Positions 57,240 through 64,000 of a stretch of 64,000 nt of DNA are shown here, piece by piece. Both the position numbers and the translations under genes were made by a program. The stretch spans positions 310,001 to 374,000 of the forward strand of contig OZ251248.1 in assembly GCA_965240325.2 (NCBI GenBank), in the 5' to 3' direction. The notes under the pieces were generated by a model. That model was not told the origin of the DNA, did no database searches, and saw only the letters and a program-made list of their open reading frames with translations. Each line of letters starts with the position of its first letter. Position 1 is the first letter of the stretch. The stretch comes from Rebecca billardiae RCC1528. Its lineage: Eukaryota > Haptophyta.

Positions 57240-58676
57240 ATGGCCGCGGCGGCGCGCTTCATCCCGTCCGATCTGGCCCGCCTGCACTCGCTGGTGGCAC
57301 CTGCCGAGCTGAATGGCCACGTGGTGATGGTCACCGCGCCGTACAATGACGAGACCGACCGCTACCGCGTCCAGCCGGCCCTGCCCGACGCGGCACCGCT
57401 CAGCGTGCGCCCGGCCAACCTGCAGCCGCTCGACGACGAGACGGCGCGCGGCGACGCGATCGTGTACCTCCGCTCAGTGGCCGAGCTGATGGCGGTGCTC
57501 AACGACGCCGAGCCGCAGCGCTGGGTCAAGCTGGGCCTGCTCGCGTCGGCCGCGCCGCCCGCCGACGTGCTCTCGGCGATGCTCGGCGTCCGCATCACGT
57601 CGGATGCGGAGCGGCTCGAAGCGTACGTTCGCGCCGAGGTGCGCGCGAGCGCGTTCGGCGCGCGATTCCCGGGCGTCTTCGAGCAGGTCGAGCCGGTGTG
57701 CCCGCGGTACGGCGCCGCCTCCTCCTACCCGCACGGCACGCGCCGATGCCCGTGCACGCGCCGGCCGGGCAACCTCGAGGTGACCCCCGCCGAGCTGGCG
57801 CTCCTGCACCTAGATGAGCCGGCCGCTCGCAAGTTCGTCCGCTCGGGGGTCGAGCCCGCGGCGCAGGTGCGCGAGAAGTCGGGGCGCACGCTGTTCCACC
57901 GCGCGGTCGTGATGGGCTTCCCCGACTTCGCGCACTGGCTCGCCACCGACGAGTCGCTGCCCGCCGCGTGGCGCGTGCCTTCGCTGCTCACCCGCGCCGA
58001 CTGCTACGGGCAGACGCCTTTGCACTGCGCGGCTGCCAACTCGTACGAGGGGCTGGTCAGGCTGCTGCTCGCCGCCGGCGCCGATCCGAGCGGCGCGGAC
58101 GAGGACGGGTACACGGCGCTCCACGGCGCGGCGGGCACCGGCGTGGGCGCGGCGGAGCTTTCGCTCGGCGTCGCTCGCGCGCTGCTGAGCGCAATCGAGC
58201 AGCGGGGCGGCGCGGACGCGGCGCGCGCCGCCATCATGGCGCCGGCGGGCGCGGGGCCGGACACGCCGCTCTGCTTCGCATGCATGCCGAAGCGCAAGCG
58301 CGCCAGCCAGGTGCAGCTGCTCCGCCTCTTCCACGAGAAGGGCGCGCGCTTCCTGCCCAGCTGCCGCGCGCGCGCCGACCACCCGTGCACCAACTTCATG
58401 TGCCACGTGCGCGGCTGCGTGGATATCTGCGGCCTGCCGGAGGGGGAGGCGCTGCGCCGGCTGCGCGGGGAGCAGGGGAGCGCGGCGGCGTGCGCCGCGT
58501 GCGACGCGCCCGGGGCGACGCTCCAGTGCGCGCGCTGCCGCATCGCCATGTACTGCGGCCGCGAGTGCCAGCGCCGCCACTGGCGGGCCGCGCACAAGGC
58601 CGAGTGCGGCGCGCGCGCCATGCAGCAGCACGCAGAGGCGCGGGCCTCCCACTCCCAGGCGGCCGCCGCGCACTGA
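57240..58676 (+). CDS. Ankyrin-repeat protein with C-terminal MYND zinc finger
   Basis: A single exon of 478 residues. The N-terminal ~100 residues include a short beta-rich segment (NGHVVMVTAPYNDETDRYRV) that I cannot assign. Ankyrin repeats occupy ~205-330, for example GRTLFHRAVVMGFPDFAHWL and GQTPLHCAAANSYEGLVRLL. A MYND-type zinc finger lies at 418-456, with CAAC, CARC, YCGREC and HWRAAHKAEC supplying the expected Cys and His ligands. MYND fingers bind proline-rich partners. No SET domain is attached, so a methyltransferase role is not supported. Such ANK-MYND proteins are common as gene families in algae; the partner and pathway are unknown. Confidence 0.88.
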   Translation: MAAAARFIPSDLARLHSLVAPAELNGHVVMVTAPYNDETDRYRVQPALPDAAPLSVRPANLQPLDDETARGDAIVYLRSVAELMAVLNDAEPQRWVKLGLLASAAPPADVLSAMLGVRITSDAERLEAYVRAEVRASAFGARFPGVFEQVEPVCPRYGAASSYPHGTRRCPCTRRPGNLEVTPAELALLHLDEPAARKFVRSGVEPAAQVREKSGRTLFHRAVVMGFPDFAHWLATDESLPAAWRVPSLLTRADCYGQTPLHCAAANSYEGLVRLLLAAGADPSGADEDGYTALHGAAGTGVGAAELSLGVARALLSAIEQRGGADAARAAIMAPAGAGPDTPLCFACMPKRKRASQVQLLRLFHEKGARFLPSCRARADHPCTNFMCHVRGCVDICGLPEGEALRRLRGEQGSAAACAACDAPGATLQCARCRIAMYCGRECQRRHWRAAHKAECGARAMQQHAEARASHSQAAAAH

Positions 58677-59380
58677 CTGCCTGCGCCCCGCCGCCGGGCG
58701 GCCGGGCGATGCGCTCGAGCACCAGATGGCGTGAGCGCAGGCACGCCGCCGCCGTGGCGGGCGTGCGGCGCCTGCGCGCGGCATCACGCCGACCGTACGC
58801 CAGTATGTGATGGCGGCAGCTGATGACGAGACTATACTGCTGGCTCCGCGCGCTCCGACCGCGACGACGCTGGTCCGCCGTGCTGTCAGCTGTGCCTGTG
58901 ATGAATAAGTGTGATCCGCGCCGCGTAGCATATCAGCATGCAGTCGCGTATATAGGACGCGTACGTACGTATATATATATATATACGCTGCTGCTGCTTC
59001 GCGCATGTCGTGCAGCAGTCGTAATAACATTATATATATTTATTATTTGTATATTGCGCGCGCTGCTATATTCGCTGATATGGCGCGCGCCGGACCAACG
59101 ACATGGCGGATGATATGTAGTAGTATAGCAGCATCAGTATGATATACGACGGCCAGCGCATCGACAGCTAGCGCGCCAGCGCGGCCGACTCGGACGAGCA
59201 GCAGCAGCAGACGAGTGGCGGTAACCCCGCGCGCCGGCATCATCATCAGCAGGCGGCCGCTGCCTGCGGGCAGAGAGTTCCGCCGTCTTCCGATCGCAAC
59301 ATCTGACGCCAACCGCAGCCCGGATGCGCGGGCGGAGCAGCAGCACGCTCCGCTGCATCATCAAGACTCACTGCTACTGG
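58677..59380. other. Intergenic between converging genes
   Basis: 704 bases between the stop codons of the ANK-MYND gene (+) and tyrosyl-tRNA synthetase (-). Contains an AT-rich block at ~58950-59100 with a (TA) run at 58967-58984. No gene recognised. Confidence 0.65.
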
Positions 59381-60362
59381 TTATTCCTCGAGCTTGATGA
59401 GCCCGTGCTTCTTCTTGCCAGAGGACACCTTGAGCTGGCCGTCTGTGAACTGCTCGGCCGTGACCACGAGCGTGTCGTCGCCGATCTTCTCGTCGTTCAG
59501 CCGCGCGCCGCCGCCCTGGATCAGCCTCCGCACCTCCGACTTGGACTTTGCGAAGCCGAGCTTGGTGAAGAGCTCGACGACCGGGACGCCGCCGTCGAGC
59601 TCGGCGCGGCCGAGTGAGACGGACGGAAGGTCCTCGAGCCCGCCGCCGGCGGCGGCGCCGTCGGTCTTGAAGAGCTGCGCGGCCGTCTCCTTGATCGAGT
59701 CGAGTACTCCCGCGCCGTGCAGGAGCCGTGTCGTCTCGTCGGCGAGAACGACCTGCGGCGGCGGAGGAGGCGCGCGCGGGGGTGGCGCGCCGCGCGCGCG
59801 GCACACGCGCGGTGCGGTCAGTGCCGGATGGGGCGGGGGAGGCGGAGGCGGGGCGACTGGCGCCGGGCGGCATGGGCTGTGACCGCGCGTGCGCGACAGT
59901 CACCAGCGCGAGGGCGGGCCACGCGTCGCGCGTCGCAGCAGCCAGTGCCGCTCTCGCGCACAGCGCAGCGCGGGGCAGCGCAGGGCCGCGCGGGGCAGCG
60001 CGGGGCAGCGTAGCGCCGCGCACGGGGCGCGCGCGCGCGTGCGTCGGCTTGCCTTGGCATCGTTGATGGCCTGGCCCTGCAGCTGCGCGAGCTCAGCGAT
60101 GCGCTCGTCTGCGGGCGAGCAGGCGGCGTGGCGGGGCGGCGGGGTGTGGGGCACGATGGCGGCGGCGCGGTGCTCAGGGCGGGAGGCCCGGCGCTCGCTC
60201 ACGGGGGCCGGGCGCCGCTGGGCGCGCAGGCAGATTGCGCGAGATTGCGCGAGATTGCGCGAGATTGCGCGAGATTGCGCGCACGCGCGCGCGGCCAGGC
60301 GGCAGCGACGGGCGCGGAGCCGTTCGCGCGTGCGCGCGAACGGCCGAGCGTGGCAGCGGTGC

Positions 60363-60402
<40 letters not shown>

Positions 60403-62995
60403 ACCTGGTAGCTCGGTGAACAGCTTGAGGAATCGGATCACGTCGGCGTCGGCGGTGTTGCGCCTGCGCGCGCCAACGCGCCCGTCCGATGGCGGGCGTC
60501 GCCCGGGCGCGCGCGCCGCGGCGTGAGCTTAGCGCGCGCGGTGGCGCCTCAGAGTCGCGCGTGCCTCGACACACCGTCGCCCGCGGCGCGCTCGGCGGCA
60601 GTGCCGGCAGCCGTGCGGGCTACTCCCAGCCGGACCCCGGAGCCCTACCCCCGAGCCCACAGCCCACCGGCGGCACACCCGGACACCGCCACCGGGCCGG
60701 GCCGCGCCGCGCGCGGCACGCCCCCACGCGCACGCGCGCCGCGCGCAGCACGCCCCCACGCGCACGCGCGCCGCGCGCAGCAGGCGGCACACACCAGTAT
60801 TGCCAGTAATCGTACGGGCTCAGGAGGTCGGCATTGAGCCACACGGCGCCGCCCATCGACTTGCCCATCTTCTTGCCGTCCTGCGCACCGCACGCGCAGT
60901 GCGGGCGTGCGCGCGGGGTCCGGCGGTGGGCTGCGCCGAGGCGAGTGCGCGCGTGTGCACCCTGGCTTGCACGCGCGTGCGCGTGCGCTGAGGCGTGCGC
61001 GCGCGTGTGCACCCCGCTTGCACGCTGAGGCAGGCTTAGGCGCAGGAGCGCTGAGGCGCGGGGCGCGCGCGCGCGCGCGTGCCGCTGTCGTGATGAGCGG
61101 CGCGGTGAGTCCGAACAGCTCCGCGTCCTCGACGCGCCGCGCGAGCTCGACGCCTGCGCACGCCCACGGCACACACGGCGCGCCGCCGCGCCCGCCGCAG
61201 CGCAGGTCGGGCGCAGCGCGCGGCGGCGCGCGCGTGCGCACGCCGCGCGCGCGCGCACGGCGCCGCAGCGCGGCCGCTGGGTGCCCGGCGGTTTCACACA
61301 CGCGGCACACGCACCGTTGATGATGTTGCCCCACTGGTCGCTGCCGCCCAGCTGCAGCCGGCAGCCGTACCGTCGCCACAGCTCCACAAAGTCGTACGCC
61401 TGGCGGTTACGCGGCGGTTACGCGGCGGCATGGGCGGTTACACGGCGGCATAGGCGGTTACACGGCGGTGTAGGTAGATACGCGACGGCATGGTCGCCCA
61501 CCCTCCGGCCGCGCGCAGCGGCAGCAAGACGCCGGTAGTGTCGCGCGCGCGCGCGCGCGGCCGGGCGGTGCGCTGTGTGCTCGCGCGGGCGCAGCGCGGA
61601 AAAATAATCAAGAAGAAAATGAAGAGCAATAAAAAGGGCGCCGGGAGCGCACCTGCAGAATCATGTAGTTGAACTCGAGGAAGGTGAGCGGCTGCTCGCG
61701 CTCCAGCCGCTGCTTGACCGACTCGAACGAGAGCATCCGGTTGATCGTGAAGTGCCGCCCGTAGTCACGCAGCAGCGGCAAATAGCGCAACGAGTTGAGC
61801 CACTCGTCATTATTCACAAGCACCGCGTCGGTCGGGCCGTCGCCAAAGGTGAGAAACTTCTCAAAGACCTGCGGCCGGGGCGAGCGTAGGGCGGCGCAGC
61901 AGCAGCAGCAGCCGGTGGCGTGCGGAGGCGCGAGGAGCGGGGCGCTCGGCGTGGGCGGCAGCGCGGGCAGGCCGCGGGCGGCCCGGAGGCCTGGGCGAGC
62001 GCGCGGTGGCAGGACAGTGGGACAGCGCCGCGCAACTGCTGGGGTGGCGCGGCGCCCGGCTACGCTCGACGAGCGACGAGCGCGCGCGGCCGTGTGCGCG
62101 CACGCAACGCACACGCGCTCGCGCCGCCCACGCGCGCGCCCACGCGCACGCGCGGGTGCACGCCGCAAGCAGCAAGTGAGTAGTACCCACCTGGGTAATG
62201 CCGCGAATATTCTCATCGATCTTGTCGTCTGTGAGTAGCTGGCGCGTCGTGTCGCGGCCGGACGGGTCGCCGACCTTGGTGGTGCCGCCGCCGACGAGCA
62301 CGACGGGCTTGTGCCCGCATTGCTGCGCGCCGCCGCCGCCGCCGCGCGCGCCACAACCCGCGCGCGCGCGCGGTCGGAGGTTAGCCGCAGCGTATGCGCG
62401 CGGAGCGACGGCAGGCGATCTAGCTGCGGTCGGCGCGCGGCGTGCGCGCGCGCGCGCAGCGCCGCGCCGCGCCGCAACGAGCCCTGCGCGGCGCCACGCC
62501 CACGAGCAGCCGGCGGCTCGCTGTCCCACGGCCCCATCGGCCGCCCCCGCGGCCGCACACCGCGCCGGCGCCGCGCGCTCCTGAGCGGCGCACCTGCAAT
62601 TTGCGCAGGACCATGATTTGCAGGAGGGAGCCCACATGCAGGCTGCTGGCGGTGGCGTCGAAGCCGAGGTAGACGGGGACGCTCGTCGTGCTCATCAGCT
62701 CGTCGAGCGCCTCGATGTTCGAGCACTGGTACAGGTACCCGCGCGACTGCATCGCGCGCAGGAAGGACGAGGCGAGGGGCTTAGCAGAGTCCACCGCCGC
62801 CGCCGCCTCGTCCGCCTCGACCGCGCCCGTCGCGGCGAGCCGGATCGGCCGGCGGAGCAGCGCGGGGCCGCGTCCGAGCACGCGTGACGCGCTCGCGACG
62901 CGCGCGCCGGCGTGCGCCCCGGCGCGCAACGCCGCGGCGCTCGCGATCGACGCGCCGAGCGTGACGATCATCACGTAGGCCGAGCGAGGCAGCAT
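59381..62995 (-). CDS. Organelle-type tyrosyl-tRNA synthetase
   Basis: Charges tRNA-Tyr in plastid and/or mitochondrion. Nine exons join in frame: 62995-62594, 62322-62191, 61868-61653, 61399-61315, 61153-61083, 60880-60795, 60463-60405, 60108-60053, 59752-59381; 492 residues. The N-terminus, [20 protein letters not shown], is hydrophobic and is followed by a basic Ala/Arg-rich leader. Bacterial-type features: [16 protein letters not shown] (HIGH-like), [38 protein letters not shown] (KMSKS-like), and a C-terminal S4 RNA-binding domain ([19 protein letters not shown]). Introns after exons 5 and 8 have GC donors (the latter GCAAGC); the other donors are GT. Several introns carry minisatellites. 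The bacterial ancestry points to the organellar enzyme, not the cytosolic one. Confidence 0.92.
60231..60280. repeat. 10-bp tandem repeat in a tyrosyl-tRNA synthetase intron
   Basis: Five copies of GAGATTGCGC (the first with one change) lie within the intron between exons 7 and 8. Confidence 0.95.
60717..60780. repeat. 32-bp tandem duplication in a tyrosyl-tRNA synthetase intron
   Basis: Two adjacent copies of a CG-rich unit beginning CACGCCCCCACGCGCACG, with a 32-base period, in the intron between exons 6 and 7. Confidence 0.85.
61402..61492. repeat. GCGGTTAC minisatellite in a tyrosyl-tRNA synthetase intron
   Basis: Imperfect repeats built on GCGGTTACGCGGCG and GCGGTTACACGGCG, spread over ~90 bases of the intron between exons 3 and 4, right next to the splice acceptor. 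Confidence 0.8.
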
Positions 62996-63240
62996 CGCAA
63001 TGGACGTCGCGCCGGGAGACAGTTCGCGCGACTCCGGGATGTCTCGCCCGGTTGTCCGGAAGGCCGGGCATTTTCGCCGCGCCATATTATTTTGCGTATA
63101 CACCAGCATCATTTTTCGGCGCTTATTTGGGTCGGGCGTCGGAATTAATCATACGCCGCGCGTCGGAACTCGCGGCTGCGGACGACGGCCAGCGCCATTC
63201 TGTAATATTATTGACTGCTCCGCGCCGCGCCGCTCAGCCG

Positions 63241-63999
63241 TCAGCGGTGATAACCGCGCGCGCACGCGGGCGGCGGGATGCCCGGGTGCGCGCCCATGAA
63301 CGCACCGGGCGGCGGCGCAGCCGAGCGCCCGACGTCGAAGCCGCGCCGCTCGCCGCGCACGCCCACGACCGCGCCGTGCGCGGGCCCGCCCGGCTGCGTG
63401 TGCTGATGCGCCGGGTGGTGGTGGTGACAGCAATGGCCGCCGCCCAGCGGCGGCTCGCCCATCGCCATGCCGGATGCCATGCCGCCGCCCGGCCCCGGCG
63501 GCGCCGCGTGGCCAACGACCGCACCCGCGTAGATCGGCGCGCCGGGCGCGGCGCCGTGCGGCGGCGGCGCGGGCGGCGCGCACACGTGGCCAAACGCCAC
63601 GCCCGCGCCCGAGCCCGGCAGCGGGCCGCTGTCGGCGTGCTGCGCGCCGCCGTGCCCGTCGCAGCCGCCGCCGTACGGCGAGCCGTGCGCCGCCACCATC
63701 CTCGGCTGGCCGTGTGCGGGCCCGGCGCCAGCCGTGCCGATCGGGAGCCCCAGCGCGGGCTGCTGCTGCTGCGGCTGCTGCTGCGGCGGCGGCGCGGTGG
63801 CGTAGCCGTGCGCGGGCGCAGCGCCGCCGCCCGGCCCGATCCGGTCTGGCCGGCCGCACGCCGGGCCGCCGCCCTGCGGCGCGCACGCGCCGCCGGGGCG
63901 CGGCCTCCCCATGCTGAGCGCGCGCGCGCAGCGCACGCCCGCGCCGCCCTCGGCGTCGGCGCCGAGCGCCGCCGAGCACGCGCCGCCGGCGCGCAGCCC
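63241..63999 (-). CDS. Partial Gly/Pro/His/Gln-rich protein (3' part; gene continues past the window)
   Basis: The frame is open from the right edge to a stop at 63241, about 252 codons. The sequence is low-complexity: Gln runs (PPPQQQPQQQQPALG), Gly-rich parts, GGGHCCHHHHPAHQH, and a C-terminus rich in Pro and Gly ending ACARGYHR. No domain is recognisable. An alternative frame on the same strand is also open, so the reading frame is a judgement: this one gives the most protein-like composition, with tyrosine, histidine and hydrophobic residues rather than pure Arg/Ala. It lies 245 bp upstream of the tyrosyl-tRNA synthetase start, same strand. Confidence 0.4.
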   Translation of the reverse strand, partial: GLRAGGACSAALGADAEGGAGVRCARALSMGRPRPGGACAPQGGGPACGRPDRIGPGGGAAPAHGYATAPPPQQQPQQQQPALGLPIGTAGAGPAHGQPRMVAAHGSPYGGGCDGHGGAQHADSGPLPGSGAGVAFGHVCAPPAPPPHGAAPGAPIYAGAVVGHAAPPGPGGGMASGMAMGEPPLGGGHCCHHHHPAHQHTQPGGPAHGAVVGVRGERRGFDVGRSAAPPPGAFMGAHPGIPPPACARGYHR

Positions 64000-64000
64000 C

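Overview
This is nuclear DNA from a eukaryotic alga, most likely a haptophyte (Emiliania/Gephyrocapsa/Chrysochromulina-like); the lineage is an inference. The coding sequence is extremely GC-rich. Genes carry short introns (about 95-330 bp) made largely of alternating CG, and most begin GTGCGC and end GCGCAG. Several introns use GC-AG borders. The plastid-type proteins carry an N-terminal hydrophobic signal followed by a transit-like stretch, as in algae with secondary red plastids. There is no prokaryotic operon layout and no CRISPR array.

Layout. 1-2909: tandem and inverted repeats, then AT-richer intergenic DNA. 2910-13726: a large inverted duplication. Two nearly identical GT92-type glycosyltransferase genes point towards each other. 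Between them lie a decayed 3' fragment of the same gene and two inverted copies of a 2.04-kb element with terminal inverted repeats, around a 0.8-kb spacer. 14091-25356: PAN2 (deadenylase), carnosine N-methyltransferase and, divergent from it across 88 bp, FAM21/WASHC2 (WASH complex). 27740-37717: a giant gene for a ~2970-residue protein with two ion-channel modules, each followed by a cyclic-nucleotide-binding domain and ankyrin repeats. 40780-45151: the kinetochore gene NDC80 (ten exons) divergent from a plastid-targeted GIY-YIG protein. 45975-46837: a foldback/MITE-like element. 47142-56876: two genes with glutamine-hydrolysing domains side by side, a membrane GATase2-SIS (GlmS-like) protein and an MHYT sensor-glutaminase fusion. 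57240-58676: an ankyrin-MYND protein. 59381-62995: an organellar tyrosyl-tRNA synthetase in nine exons. 63241 to the right edge: the 3' part of a Gly/Pro/His/Gln-rich gene.

Exon structures were built by hand from reading frame, splice dinucleotides and conserved protein motifs. Every joint listed keeps frame. Most strands show long antisense open frames because stop codons are rare at this GC content; these were not annotated.

The strongest candidates for something undescribed are the two-module channel (the second module lacks a GYG filter), the MHYT-glutaminase fusion next to a GATase2-SIS membrane protein, and the GT92 palindrome with its TIR elements. Most genes here are unrelated housekeeping genes and do not form a pathway. 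The only functional adjacency I would defend is the glutamine-related pair at 47-57 kb.
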